From: Lingula anatina
Lineage: Eukaryota; Brachiopoda; Lingulata; Lingulida; Lingulidae
Length of the DNA stretch: 64,000 nucleotides
Direction of reading: 5' to 3'
NCBI RefSeq assembly: GCF_001039355.2
Contig: NW_019775437.1
Span: 94,141-158,140, forward strand
The notes under the pieces were generated by a model. The model did no database searches. It was not told the DNA's origin and worked only from the letters and a program-made list of their open reading frames with translations. Positions 33,501 to 43,583 of the stretch are shown in pieces. The translations under genes and the position numbers were made by a program. Positions within the stretch are counted from its first letter, which is position 1; each line of letters starts with the position of its first letter.

Positions 33501-35541
33501 CTCAGTGGGTGTGACAGATATTTAGGGCACTGCAATTTAGCAAGAATCCCCTTGGAGTTAGATCGATCCTGCTAGTACTATAGGTTTATGGGAACCCAGT
33601 CTAAGAATCTACTGCTCCAAAGCAGGGGCAGTGGCCAATAACTGAACAAATTTACCAAATTTTACTGGACTGGCTTTAGTTTAAATGGCATTTTGAGTGG
33701 GGCTAGTGTTGACATCACCTACAGTTGCAGTACAGTCAGTTATGACAGAACAAAATTTTCTGTGCAAAATTCAAAATTATTTCAAATTTTTCTTACATGA
33801 TGACAAATAGTAAATTAGTATTTGATTGACAGTTGTGACCCAAAATATAATTTTAAACAAAATGAATTGTTTCTTTTAAAACTATTAAATTATTTAATTA
33901 AGAAATTTAAGGCTACTTTATCAGTGATGTATCAGTCAGTATTCCACTTGGTGACTTGGATTTGACATTATTACTAGTAATAATAATAAGAAGAAAAAAG
34001 AACTGATCCAGTTACAAATATATTGTAGTATATAATACATGTAATGTCACAAGTAAAAACAGTAATCACTGATTTAAATATGAAATACCTTAATTCTAAC
34101 AGCATCTCAAAGCTTCCTTCAACATGGGAACTTGGTATTTTCAGGCTGCAGAGATAGAAGCCAGAGAAAATGCCAACAAGGAGAAGGAAGAACTGGAGAC
34201 CAGGAATGAAATGCAGTTTTCAGCTCTAAATGAGAATTTGGCAACACTTCGCCTGGATCTTCAGGTGGCCCAGGAGAAATACTCTGAGCTGACCAAGGAA
34301 AATGACGAAATTAGGGGTGAAAAACTAGGTAAGTCACAGGCCAGCTTGTGGCCATTTAACCTTAATTAAACTTATTTGATACAGGTCATAGATTTTGGTA
34401 ATTGTAGCATCCAACATTGAATTCGTTGATAGATATATAAATTTAATTATAATTATATAAAAAGAATGAAAATTGAAACATGCACCTCATCATATAAATG
34501 TAACCAACTAGTAGAACTGTAAGCACATTCAGAACAGTGGACTTACAGATCTGGGGATCAAATATGGCTGACCCACTTGAATGCTTGTTGTGTAACCCCC
34601 GTGGGGAATTATTCAGTGTCTAATTGTGAATTAGGCGATAATTTTTTTTCGTGGATCGCCCTCTTTGATCTGCAGATCTGTCCTGAATGCGCTCTTTGTT
34701 TTCTGGGTTATTTGCAGAGCTGGAGGCAAAGCTAGAAAATAACAATGACGAGAGGCGGGCGCTGCTGGAGAGATGTCTGAAGAGTGAGAAGAGCTGTGAG
34801 GAGTTGAGACAAAAGGTCGCAGAGTACAGGAGAAAGTTTGAAGAGACCACAGCAGCGCTACAAGAGCTGGGGAGAGAGAACCAGGTGCTTCAGGTAGGAA
34901 TTACATATATATAGTTTATTTTATGATTATAAGAACTATTTTTATTCCTAAAAGAATTTATTGTGAAAACTTGTTTGAGACTATTTGTTGAACTCTTTTG
35001 TGAAACTGAACCGGAATCTGGGTTATTAATTTTCAGAACTATGTCACTATTAATAAATGGCAATACCTCTATTTATATCAGATTAGATGCTTTGTAAACA
35101 AGTTGAATTTAATTTGTACACATTTCTAGTTGTTTTCCTAAACATTTTTTACCCATATTTTTTATGCATTCTGAAAATACGCACTTCAACACAATAAACA
35201 GACAACATGCAGTTACATGTACATGCCACAGGCTGTATCTTAGGACTGGGAATTGAGTTATTCAATTTATGACATATTAAGTGTTCCTAATATTTCAGAT
35301 TCAGACGACTAAAGTGGTCACAAGAAAGTGGGCAGATGACAGTGAAGTGTTAGAGTGCCAGGCCTGCAGTAAACCCTTCTCTGTCACTGTGAGGAGGGTG
35401 AGTTTTTAGATAATGGCTTCTATGAATAGTTATTGATTTATTTTCTTATTTTTTTAATTTTCGTTTATAACCAGGTGGAAAGTTTTTGGAATTGGACCAT
35501 TACTGAAATTTAAATGAGGTTTGGATAATTTTGATTTGCAT

Positions 35542-35579
<38 letters not shown>

Positions 35580-35855
35580 AAAATTTTTAGATATTATGAA
35601 ATATTTATACCTGGGATGTTCTGCAGCTAAAAGCCTTATTGCGCAATATTAATATTTTCCACTTCAGCATCACTGTGTCCAGAAATTTTTGTCATAAAGT
35701 ATGTCACTTGTCATTTATTTCCACTTCAGCATCACTGCCGTAACTGTGGCCAGATCTTTTGCCACGAGTGTTCCAGCAGAAACGCAACAATTGCATCCTC
35801 CAAGAAGCCAGTGAGAGTTTGTGACACCTGTTATGGAGAGGTTGGGAAGAGGTAG
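9430..35855 (+). CDS. EEA1: Early endosome antigen 1, with three C2H2 fingers, long coiled coil and FYVE
   Basis: Rab5 effector that tethers early endosomes before fusion. Coding exons: 9430-9474, 10340-10429, 10922-11014, 12711-12797, 13178-13272, 14325-14382, 14606-14686, 15015-15078, 16203-16309, 16591-16677, 17055-17113, 17693-17833, 18304-18372, 18593-18698, 19006-19584, 19939-20076, 20477-20563, 20784-20866, 21348-21441, 21639-21692, 22072-22302, 22513-22647, 22912-23040, 23649-23750, 25130-25258, 25378-25479, 25767-25895, 26528-26650, 26949-27047, 27470-27610, 27984-28091, 28452-28499, 28706-28774, 29228-29290, 29484-29642, 30218-30307, 31780-31911, 32308-32403, 33202-33291, 34145-34328, 34718-34893, 35299-35397, 35730-35855. 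All join in phase to 1658 residues; human EEA1 is 1411. The start MLKRL resembles the vertebrate MLRRI. C2H2 fingers lie at 46-136, a Gln/Glu/Lys-rich coiled coil runs to about 1580, and FYVE occupies 1595-1652. The long coil makes individual internal exons less certain than the ends. Confidence 0.95.
11128..11294 (+). mobile_element. Inverted-repeat element, CAGGCCCGTAGCCAG family, copy 1
   Basis: A 167-bp element in an EEA1 intron with ends CAGGCCCGTAGCCAG and CTGGCTACGGGCCTG. AATAC occurs directly on both sides and is a likely target-site duplication. A relative lies in the opposite orientation at 52027-52203. Confidence 0.9.
11462..11518. repeat. (TTTA)n microsatellite
   Basis: About 14 TTTA units in an EEA1 intron. 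Confidence 0.95.
11685..11906 (+). mobile_element. Inverted-repeat element, TAGACCCCATTCCCA family, copy 1
   Basis: A non-coding element of about 220 bp. The left end (ccattcccagag, then gatcgatc) is the reverse complement of the right end (gatcgatc, then tctgggaat). The core contains cttacagcttgtagtaggcg. Related copies lie at 20109, 33370, 54056, 57134 and 61720. Confidence 0.85.
13959..14291 (+). repeat. Degenerate minisatellite, about 41-bp unit
   Basis: About eight diverged units containing ggtcaacatggacaagtat and a following aacttgacaatgat, in the EEA1 intron just before exon 6. One unit carries a 15-bp insertion (ttgtaagcagatatt) that also occurs near 16003. Confidence 0.85.
14933..14967. 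repeat. (TTTA)n microsatellite
   Basis: About eight TTTA units in an EEA1 intron. Confidence 0.9.
15171..15304 (+). mobile_element. Inverted-repeat element, CAGGGATGAGA family, copy 1
   Basis: An element of about 134 bp in an EEA1 intron with ends caggtatgaga and cctcatccttg. It shares ccaaaaatatcattggcc and other internal blocks with 23054-23176. It fits a small MITE. Confidence 0.75.
17372..17421. repeat. (AAT)n microsatellite
   Basis: About 16 ATA/AAT units in an EEA1 intron. Confidence 0.95.
20109..20333 (-). mobile_element. Inverted-repeat element, TAGACCCCATTCCCA family, copy 2
   Basis: About 225 bp in inverted orientation relative to 11685-11906, starting 32 bp after EEA1 exon 16. 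Both ends carry the ATTCCCA / TGGGAAT inverted repeat next to gatcgatc-like motifs. Confidence 0.85.
23054..23176 (+). mobile_element. Inverted-repeat element, CAGGGATGAGA family, copy 2
   Basis: 123 bp, beginning 14 bp after the end of EEA1 exon 23. Ends are cagggatgaga and tctcatccctg, a perfect inverted pair. Internal sequence is shared with 15171-15304. Confidence 0.85.
24279..25119 (-). mobile_element. Penelope-like retroelement fragment with 13-bp target-site duplication
   Basis: The insertion (about 24292-25106, antisense to EEA1) is flanked by a perfect 13-bp direct repeat, tttaataagggtt, at 24279-24291 and 25107-25119. Its two ends carry a 44-bp inverted duplication (about 24290-24333 and 25030-25073), so the beginning of the element is copied in reverse at its other end. 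It encodes the C-terminal part of a Penelope-like protein. The reverse transcriptase core is missing, so the copy is 5'-truncated. Confidence 0.9.
24439..25080 (-). pseudogene. C-terminal fragment of a Penelope-like protein with GIY-YIG endonuclease
   Basis: An open frame of 213 residues. Residues 34-85 resemble the linker after the reverse transcriptase of Penelope-like elements ([32 protein letters not shown]). Residues 91-170 carry the GIY-YIG nuclease signature: [12 protein letters not shown], then [17 protein letters not shown], and a downstream Glu in the IAEAVH segment. The Cys residues at 91, 99 and 102 fit the Cys-rich variant seen in this class. The first ~20 residues come from the terminal inverted duplication. 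With no RT domain and no upstream exon it cannot move by itself, although the frame is undamaged. Confidence 0.85.
28550..28550. other. Single ambiguous base
   Basis: One N inside an EEA1 intron, about 50 bp after exon 32. No effect on coding sequence. Similar single Ns occur at 37500 and 46747. Confidence 0.95.
30037..30193 (+). mobile_element. Inverted-repeat element with CAGGGGCGGATCCAG end
   Basis: A 157-bp element ending about 25 bp upstream of EEA1 exon 36. Ends are caggggcggatcc and aaatccgcccct, and GTTATA is duplicated on both sides (30031-30036 and 30194-30199). The internal motif gactgtcttcca repeats in both halves. The outermost bases match the GGGGCGTAACCAG family, but the interior differs. 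Confidence 0.85.
30279..30500 (+). repeat. 59-bp tandem repeat across the EEA1 exon 36/intron 36 boundary
   Basis: Units begin at 30279, 30338, 30397 and 30456, exactly 59 bp apart. Each contains the last 29 bp of exon 36 (ending gaggaaaag), its gtgaga donor and 30 bp of intron. The first three are nearly identical and the fourth is decayed. Using a later donor adds 59 bp and brings an in-frame TGA, so only the first donor (after 30307) preserves the protein. Confidence 0.95.
30514..30552. repeat. (GA)n microsatellite
   Basis: About 19 GA units directly after the decayed end of the 59-bp repeat. A second GA tract lies at 35544-35579. Confidence 0.95.
30916..31743. mobile_element. Element with C-rich/G-rich terminal inverted repeats
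   Basis: About 828 bp in an EEA1 intron. The left arm begins aggacaattcccccc and reaches cggacgattcccccc, then AT-rich DNA. The right arm mirrors this with aggaatcgtccggg and finishes gggaattgtcct. The interior has no open frame of note and holds several related ctgtttacccc motifs. It fits a non-autonomous inverted-repeat element expanded by homopolymer growth in its arms. Confidence 0.7.
32687..32803. repeat. Short inverted repeat with internal direct repeat
   Basis: ctccccatgcgtcgtccc (from 32721) is mirrored by gggacgacacatggggag (from 32773), giving a hairpin of about 30 bp per arm. The 19-bp sequence ggggtacagtcattaaatc occurs twice (near 32688 and 32743). Probably a small MITE relic in the intron after EEA1 exon 38. 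Confidence 0.7.
33370..33606. mobile_element. Inverted-repeat element, TAGACCCCATTCCCA family, copy 3 (diverged)
   Basis: Ends gtctaagaggccattcccat and atgggaacccagtctaag form the family's inverted pair. The core is shortened and contains a poly-C run of about 20 bp at 33476-33495. In an EEA1 intron. Confidence 0.65.
35544..35579. repeat. (GA)n microsatellite
   Basis: About 17 GA units in the last EEA1 intron. Confidence 0.95.
35656..35697 (+). repeat. Decayed tandem copy of the last EEA1 splice acceptor and exon start
   Basis: The 20 bp tttccacttcagcatcactg occurs at 35656 and again, 62 bp on, at the real acceptor of the FYVE exon. After it, gtccagaaattttt aligns with the exon's gtggccagatctttt after a short deletion. 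If this acceptor were used, the reading frame would be HHCVQKFLS and then stop, removing most of the FYVE zinc ligands. Confidence 0.8.
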
Positions 35856-37499
35856 AACACCTTTTTCTTGAATCCTGGAGGACTTCTAATGAATCAAGCA
35901 TATAAATAAGAATTAAGTTTAAAGTTGGTGTGCTTACTTATATAGGCTGTTTTATAGCTAATGATTATGCTGATAAACAGAAAGTTTAGTGTGAGTACTG
36001 TGTATTTGGGATATGCTTTTAAGATGAGCTGAGGAAAAATTGATATCTGTAAGTTTCTAATTTGTATACTTTCTTTCTACTTCTTACACATTCTTAACAA
36101 AGTGTTCATTTTATTTGATATAAATCTATTTTTCTTTAGTAGAGCTATATGAACAGTTATTTTAAACATTGTTATGAGAAATTATTTCATTTTTAGATGT
36201 AATTCATGTACACGTAAATTGGTTTAACTGAAAAAAAGACTTTCCTAAAAATTTGTCCAGGAATTTTGATTGATTAATTGATTATAATTAGGTTCATTTA
36301 ACCTTTTTGCTGCAATTGATATAAAACTCATGAAGAATGAAGTTTTTGTGTTTTATGGAGAATTTTGATCTACATCAGAAAAACTTGTTTCTTTGTTTGT
36401 TCATATGAATTAGGCAATTAAAACTTATTGCTGATAATGTTGATAAAGAAAAATGTTTTGAAAAAATTCTTTTCATAATTTTGCAAGCTGGCACAGATTT
36501 GTGATGTGCAATATGAATGCTGTTACAGTAAGTCATGCCTAAATACTCCTCTTAGATACTAGATGAAATTACAGACCTGGTGGTATTGTATTTAGGGTTG
36601 CATTTGTTTTATAAGTGGCTTTTTAGATAATTTTATAAGTAACCACTTTGAAGTAGCTGTTATCAACATGCAATCATACAAAATAATGTTTTATTTTTCT
36701 AAGGCATCACTGAAAAATAAATGGCAACTGTCATGCCAGTGCAGAAAATCTGCAGTTCTAAAATTGGAATTAAAGATGTGATTATGATTATTATAAAATG
36801 ACACAATATGCTGGTTTAAATATGTATATGATTTGGGTGTGTTTTACATGTTAACATTAATTACCGTATGACTTTTACAGTAATATTGAATTGAAAAAAG
36901 GCATTATGGTTGTTTTCATAATGTATGCAATGTGCATTAGACTTTTAGATAGCAAAAAAAATTTTTGAAAATGATTCCCCCCCCCAAAAAAAAAACAAAA
37001 AAAACCATCAAGTTAATTCTGTGCCAACCTGTTGAGGAATTAGAGAAATATCAACCTGTTTCCAAATTGTAATTTTTTAAATAGTTTCCAATAATGAGAG
37101 TGATTAAAAAACAGTTTATGGATCGTAATTTTTATTCAATGATTTTGAGTATTGGGGTACTGTGTGGAGAGAAGAAAAATTAAAATTTCCACGAAAATTA
37201 TTTTTTTATAATCCTTTATAAATGTCTAAGGTGATTGTATGATAAAACTGAATAAATCTTATGCAGAATGAGAATATTTTAATGATTTCTAAGCAATACG
37301 TAATTATAAAGTTTTAAGGGGAACAATATTTTAATGTGATAACATTTGTAACATTGGAATTGCAGATGCTGACGTGATGGGCTCTGATTACTACTTCAGA
37401 CGAAAATATGTTAACTGAATATTATTTATTGTTAAAACATTAAAAATATATTCTTATTTCATTTTGTGTTTTGTTTTTGTTCCTAGACTTATCTCGAAG
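35856..37499 (+). other. EEA1 3' UTR and downstream DNA
   Basis: AT-rich sequence with no further exon. AATAAA motifs at 36716-36721 and 37251-37256 are candidate polyadenylation signals, which would give a 3' UTR of about 0.9 or 1.4 kb. The stretch ends at a single N (37500) where a duplicated segment begins. Confidence 0.5.
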
Positions 37500-37500
37500 N

Positions 37501-38029
37501 TGTTCATGTACAACGGTGAATTGATCCAAGTAAACATCATTCATCAAGTCGGATTTGAAATTAATTACACAACGTTTATTGTTGCTGATCAACATTTTTT
37601 AAAATCCAAACATATGATGAACAGAAGTGCTTCACGAAAGGCTCAGATGAAATTGTAATTAGTGGTTGTCATTCTTAAGTTTTAACTTTTTCTGCATCAG
37701 TTATTCCAATTTATGTGGTCAAACATTTAAATTTTACATGTACATCAGCATTGCACGTCTTTTTCTCATTAAAAACGGCAAAATAACAAAATTTCTGAGA
37801 CGACCTTTATAGGCAACTCTTTATTTATAAAATCCTTTGTCAGTGCTATTAAATTGCAAACAGAATATAATAACATAACATAAGCCGCCATCTGGTTGCT
37901 CCCTCCCCTGGGCAGAATATTTGCCATTTAATTTCAGTCTCTGTGATGCGTTTAAGGCATGAAGTAAGACAGTAATGTGAATCTTCCTTCCTACAATATA
38001 GTGTAGGATGGTACCACAGGATATCTCTA
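37501..38029. repeat. Duplicated segment X, copy 1
   Basis: 529 bp closely matching 52597-53117 with few substitutions and small indels. It starts exactly after the single N at 37500. An open frame in the other copy (52551-52769) is broken here by a 5-bp insertion near 37620, which argues against a conserved protein. I do not recognise a gene in it. Confidence 0.85.
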
Positions 38030-38064
38030 TATCAACATTTATACATGCTGATAGGATGGGGTCC

Positions 38065-38210
38065 TGGGCCCCGTAACTCGCGCATTGCGACCGAGTGCAA
38101 GCGTCTCGCTTCCATTACTTGCCCGTTCTCGCCCCATGGTATACATTGTACCTAGCCTCTATGTGTTATCGCTCTCCGCAATACGCGATGCTTTCGAGTT
38201 ACGGGGCCCA
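38065..38210. mobile_element. Inverted-repeat element, GGGCCCCGTAACTCG ends
   Basis: 146 bp bounded by tgggccccgtaactcg and cgagttacggggccca. The corresponding place near 45310 lacks the left half, so the duplicated copies differ by partial deletion of this element. Confidence 0.8.
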
Positions 38211-39840
38211 TGTTAGAGATCGGCTGCAATGCATCTCAAGAAGAGAGAACATGTTGTCCGAAACCGTCGAAATTTAGCAATGAATAAAAATTACAAATAG
38301 GCTCGAAATATGGACACCGTTGTTTGCTTTTAGGTTCGAAACGCGTTAGTACTACTTTCCAGATTCGTGGTCAATATATTTACGTATAAAATGCTATAAG
38401 GACATCTAACGCAGGCTACAATAACCAGTATCAATCATTAAATGTTCACTCGCTGGTTGCTCAGGTACAGGACTGCAGACTGATTTTTCATTACATTTTC
38501 ACAAATATGTGCCTAGATAAATGATGTTATTTTTTCGACAGAGCGAAAGTGCACATAAAGAAATCTGCGACCCTGTTAGAGAGTACCTTCCTGGCAGGTA
38601 TGGCGCGAGTTCCAACTAGGTTGTATTCATGTCTGCGCTTGAGGGTAGACCATCTATCTAGAGCGCAACAGAGAGTCACTTGGACACTCTTTAGCAAAGC
38701 AACGGAATATTTGGCCTCTCTCTGGCCTCTCAGGTCCAGAAATGTTCATTGTACAGTAGCACTGGCTACTTACTCTGCCAATAAGCATATACATCGTAAG
38801 TTGTGTGCAAGTTCAAACCACGTTTCGAGCAGAAGATAGTATTCCACGCCGAGCTCTATTCTGTGTAGTAACGCCACGCCTGAACGCGTTACACGCTTCC
38901 AGGATTATATTTTTAATGGTTTATCAATTTCATTTAGAAATGTAAAGTGCTATTTGTTCCACATTAATATTGGTCTTTCATTAACCACAACATTGCTCCT
39001 ATAATTGCTCTCGTTTTCATAAGCCGTGGGTAGATGTAATCATCTTCGACCTCTCCCTCACCCCCTCCCAACCATCAGCACAGTAAAACCCCTTGTTTCA
39101 AAAGGAATGTTTTTCGAACTGAGATATGGAGCAATTGGTTGAAAATCTTCACTTTGTTGATAAAATGTATAGAAGAAATCATTTAAAAAATTTGAAGTTT
39201 ATTATTTGGAATTCTACTAACAGCTGACTCAGGTGACTGGGCTGATAACATTTATAGAAAAGATTCAGGGCTATGCTATCTTATATACATGCCCCAGTGT
39301 GCATAACTAATGTTTTGTGGCTATAACGGCTACAGCTTATTCCAGGGCAATGTTATCTCATGTGTGTGCCCCTAGTGAGCATAGATAGATTCATTGTAAT
39401 GAGAGGCAGCGCGCTTTATCCGGTATCGTATCTTTGTTGAAGACAGATATCAAATTTTGTTCTTGGAACTATTTTGAAAAGGTGTGCACAGGCTGAATCT
39501 GAATACAAAGATTCGGTTACGTTCCAGTCACGGGATTAGTTTTTCAGGCTGTAGAAGCAACGTGGTATGCTTAAGTTTAATTTAAATCAACAAATTGGCT
39601 GATAGAGTATTTACATGTAAAACATGTAATCGTTTTCTTGGTTTGAATTCGTGAAGTCTAAATGCTTTTTTTCAATAGGGCTGTGTAAATGGTTTGAAGT
39701 TCGTGAAGTCTAAATTCTTTTTTTTTTTAAGGGAGAGGGGCGTATTTTAATTGCTTAACTTCTCATCCTTACAGATTTGGCCCCAGTTTCACACAATGAA
39801 AAAATTAGTCAGTTACCTGACTTAGTTGACTAGGATTCCC

Positions 39841-40116
39841 AGGCCCCGGTTTCACAAAAAAGAACTGAAGTCGGGTTCCCAGCCTAAGAACTTAATTACC
39901 AAGGTTACATCGTCACATGGGCACATTCCACCCTTTCAAGGGCAGTGTAACAGCAGTCTCATGGAAATCCTAGTCAACTAAGCCAGGGAATTGACTTAAG
40001 TTTTTTTTTGTGAAAACGGGACCAGGAGGGTGCTGTTACACTGCTCCTGATAGAGTAAGACTTGCCCATATGCCCATATAACCTTGGCAATAAAGTTTTT
40101 TGTGAAACCGGGGCCT
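39841..40116. mobile_element. Inverted-repeat element, AGGCCCCGGTTTCAC ends
   Basis: About 276 bp with ends aggccccggtttcaca and tgtgaaaccggggcct. Inner arms also pair (ccaaggtta with taaccttgg). A second left-end-like sequence precedes it at 39780. The matching position in the second unit is 47686-47836. Confidence 0.8.
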
Positions 40117-40989
40117 GAGCTTTTTACATATCGTACGTAAGCTGCGTTTTACTTTCCCTTATTGTAAATTCATTGTTGAAAAACATTTTATAAAACATAT
40201 ATACAATAATTTAGAAAATCAATAAATAAATCACATAGAATTACTAAAACTCTATATCTTGACAAAACTTCCACATATTTTTATTCTGGATAATTAATTC
40301 CAGGGATAACAAGTAGGCCTAATAATTTTGGTTTTTCATATGTCATTTTCTTCTGCACCTATTCAAAGGCATTACTTAACATATTGTAGGTAATCTAAAT
40401 TTCTTCCTCATATATGAATAATGTCCCTAAATTGTACCAGACTGTTTTTTACTAGTGATTTAGTTCTTAAATTAGGCATATACTGGTAAATCTGTTATAA
40501 TGCATTTCAAAAACTGAGTACATGCGCAACACAAGAAAAATAGGATAACTGACCATTAGAGAATGTAAGGATCCACTGACACAAGTAAGACGTGGCCAGT
40601 GTTGGATCATCTTGTCGTATCCCAGTTCCTACATGATGTCGGTCAAAATAAGTGTTTTAGTGAAATCAATCAAAACAAAACAAAACAAAAACAAACATTG
40701 TTAATGAGGAAAAGAGACTAACTGGTACCTTTTTTGATTGATCAGTGGTTTTCATTTCATATGTTGGCGTATGTCTAATTACAAACAACCTTCCGTTTAA
40801 TTGAAATAAATCAACTTTAAGTCTAAGATAATAGACGATCTAGCTGAATATGTACTCATTATAATGTGATTGGGGAGAGAGTACTGAATATTGTGTTACA
40901 TGACCTCTCATTGCTTTGTGGTCTGAATAATATTATGAGAATTACTAACAGTTGTATGTTACTCAAGTGATATTTGAACCACACCTGAC

Positions 40990-43583
40990 TTACTTGGAAC
41001 ACACAACACAGGTAAGCTCCCTTCCATGAACATATTTTGGACACGGGAGAGAATGACCACAGTAAGCTTCTCCCACATAGAAAAGAGCACCATTTTTGTC
41101 AGCTACACCTCCTGCAACTACCTCTGGAGCCTCATCAAGACAGACAAATTCAGTTCTATATTGTGAATTGTGTTGTGCGACCAAGTAACCATGATATTCC
41201 CGCGTCCAACCGGCAGGACACGTTTTCCATGCTGGAATCATCACATGACTGGTGCGGCCTTGGGTGTAACAAACAGCACATGGAGCATCTTGGTCCTTAA
41301 AATTCTTGCCTCCAAAATTGATCCTCTGGAAAGGGTCATTGGTGAAGTGTCCCATTTGGTACTCTGTACCATGAATGCTACTGCCAGAATTTTGGTACCC
41401 ATCTTGGTAATTGCCCCACTGTGGGTTGTGAGGGAGACAGATGTAGTTGCTAGCGCCACCTTTATGTTCATACCAAGAACCAGCAGTATAACCTACAAAA
41501 ATTGATTACGAATATATTTTCACCAGTTGCGAGGCAATAGACGGATTTATTGATCTATATATTTAAGATTGTGAATTCGACTAAAGTTATGAATATTGAT
41601 AAAACGAACAAAGTGATATTCAAATTTAAGGGCAACAAGTTGCTTTTGTAGTTCTTACCTTCATAAAGAAGTTTAGAAGAGGCACCACACTTAGTTCTCC
41701 CCCATCTCGTGTACACTGATCCTCCAACTGTCGTATTAGGTGGTAAACCTATCAGAAATAATTCAACAATTGGTAAATTCTCACTTTGTTTGATATCATT
41801 TATTTTATTTATAACTGGTCTCATGTTAAAGCTTTTAGAAGCATTACAAACATACGCATGTTTACAAGTTGTGTCATCCGTGAACATGTCTTATGTTAAA
41901 TAAATATATTGCTTTGGCTTTGGTAGTATTTCACAGTCTAACTGAAATTCCAACCTAACTTTGATGTTGAGCTAATAAATGCAAGGCAATATAACTTAAA
42001 CGAAGACAAAAGTTTACCAAGTTCTTTTATAAGTTGCTTGATTTTATCGTCTGTCACAGAAGGACCAGGTGGACCAGAGGGACCGGGAGGACCCTATCAG
42101 CAAGAAAATATAAAAGTGAGCTCTTTCCGCACATCCTATTAGTTTTGTAAACACAATGAAAAGAAGGACTAGACAAAGATCAGTCTGTCTTATTTGTTAA
42201 CAGTATAGCTTAAATTAATCTGGTTTACTGGTCGTGATTAAATGATTCTATTACGTAGTTGTAATTAATATTGTGATGAAAGGGTCTTCATATCTTTTTT
42301 TCAGCTGTACTCAACTATTATTTCTCACCTGCAGTCCTTTTCCGTTTTGCCCAGGTATACCATCTCTGCCATCTTTGCCAGGTTTGCCCTCTGTCCCAGG
42401 TCTACCGTCTCTGCCTGGTTTCCCATCATCGCCAGGTTTCCCATCTCTGCCTTGGTTCCCATCTCTGCCTGGTTTCCCATCATTCCCAGGTTTCCCATCT
42501 CTCCCATCTCTGCCTGGTAGTCCCCTGCATGCCCGGGGACACACAGCAGCTGTGAGATATGATTTTGTATAATATGGGTGTTAATACGATAAAAATGACA
42601 AGTATGTGCTTCTTAATAAAAAGGGGAAAAAAGAAATGAAAAATGTTAATCCTAAGAATTCAAGAAAACTCATATATACAAAAGTTATAAAATTACTGGC
42701 AGATGAAGTTTTTTCTGAGCTATAATCTGTATCGAACAACTAAGATGGAATAAAAAATGTACATAAATGAAATATTAAAAGATGATCAATGCAGACATTG
42801 CTTTTGTAAAATCACTGCGCGGAGTGTCTGCTTATTTTGTGAATAATTCAACATGTCTGAATACAAGTTCTGCACGGCGACATACACACGGGACCATAAT
42901 AATCTCGTTATCTTACATGGTATTAATGATTTCAATTAAAACAGTTTCTTACAAACTTCACCTACTCTGCATTGCATTTGTGCTGGATGCATTGTCTTTC
43001 ATGGGTGACATTTTCGATCTGACGTCTTTCTCATCACTGTAGCTACGGTCTAGGACTAACTGAAGGCTGTCCAGTGAACCCTGGAAATTAGTGATTTGCA
43101 TTTTATTTCCGGTTGTTTATTTACATCCTATACTGTTTTTTTCGCTAAATCTAAGTTTCGTTGATAACAATTTCTCTTTTTCAAGAACGCATGTAGTTTA
43201 ACTTGATGGGGTTTACAGTTTTTAAGGTATGGATTGAGAAAGAAAAGGAGCTTTCCCAAATATTAAGTCACAAGTTGACTTTGGAATACTATGAGGTATA
43301 ATTGCGAACTACCGTAGCACTTTTCAAGGATTAATGACACTTGATAACATCGTATATCATTGTGAAAAGTATACATAACCTTCAGTTGCTTATTTTCTTT
43401 TTCCAGTTGTTTGATTTCTTTATCCATATCTTTGATCATCGCCTCCAATTTTGTATTTCTGTCATCCTGCATCCTTTTCAAACTCAGAACTCTATTCATG
43501 AGTTTGTTGAGAGTGATTTCTTCCATACCTTTCGACCACACAAGGTGACAGGCTAACAAAATTACAACGGCAATAGTGAACAT
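40990..43583 (-). CDS. Short-chain collagen C4-like secreted protein 1
   Basis: Six coding exons in gene order: 43583-43380, 43080-42966, 42549-42329, 42093-42018, 41748-41659, 41492-40990, all GT-AG and in phase, 402 residues. The start at 43583 puts a hydrophobic signal peptide ([15 protein letters not shown]) first; an upstream in-frame ATG at 43616 is less likely. Residues 18-68 form a short Lys/Glu-rich coiled coil, a probable trimerisation segment. Residues 116-192 are about 25 Gly-X-Y triplets. The rest is a Cys-containing domain with [45 protein letters not shown] and ending TCVVCSK. This arrangement fits the short-chain collagen C4-like proteins of sponges and lophotrochozoans. An extracellular matrix role is inferred; the specific function is unknown. 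Paralogue at 48723-51696. Confidence 0.85.

Larger units (their letters stand above)
14325..34893 (+). other. EEA1: EEA1 coiled-coil region
   Basis: Thirty-six exons encode roughly 1450 residues dominated by Glu, Gln, Lys and Leu in heptad-like spacing, with almost no Pro or Gly. Landmarks matching vertebrate EEA1 include [12 protein letters not shown] (exon 14606-14686), [16 protein letters not shown] (17693-17833), [12 protein letters not shown] (22513-22647), [16 protein letters not shown] (32308-32403) and [12 protein letters not shown] (34718-34893). The coil acts as the long spacer between the Rab5-binding N terminus and the membrane-binding C terminus. Confidence 0.9.
35299..35855 (+). 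other. EEA1: FYVE domain exons of EEA1
   Basis: Exons 35299-35397 and 35730-35855 encode residues 1585-1658. Hallmarks are the WxxD motif (W1595-D1598), the basic RRHHCR motif (1616-1621) and RVC (1646-1648). Eight Cys/His-type zinc positions are visible (Cys1604, 1607, 1620, 1623, 1628, 1631, 1648, 1651). This domain binds phosphatidylinositol 3-phosphate on early endosomes. The protein ends seven residues after the last zinc ligand. Confidence 0.95.
38030..40989. repeat. Segment Y, copy 1 (non-coding, downstream of collagen gene 1)
   Basis: No gene recognised. Long stretches recur in 44900-47860: for example the block starting gctcctataattgctctcg is at 38994, 46018 and 46907. The segment also contains two inverted-repeat elements (38065-38210 and 39841-40116). 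Together with the collagen gene to its right it forms one unit of a tandem duplication whose second copy is about 45290-52050. Confidence 0.75.

Noticed and set aside
42273-42572. Plus-strand frame with repeated LPG/FPS tripeptides
   Set aside because: Exact antisense of the collagen Gly-X-Y exon of gene 1; the minus strand carries the conserved, spliced product.
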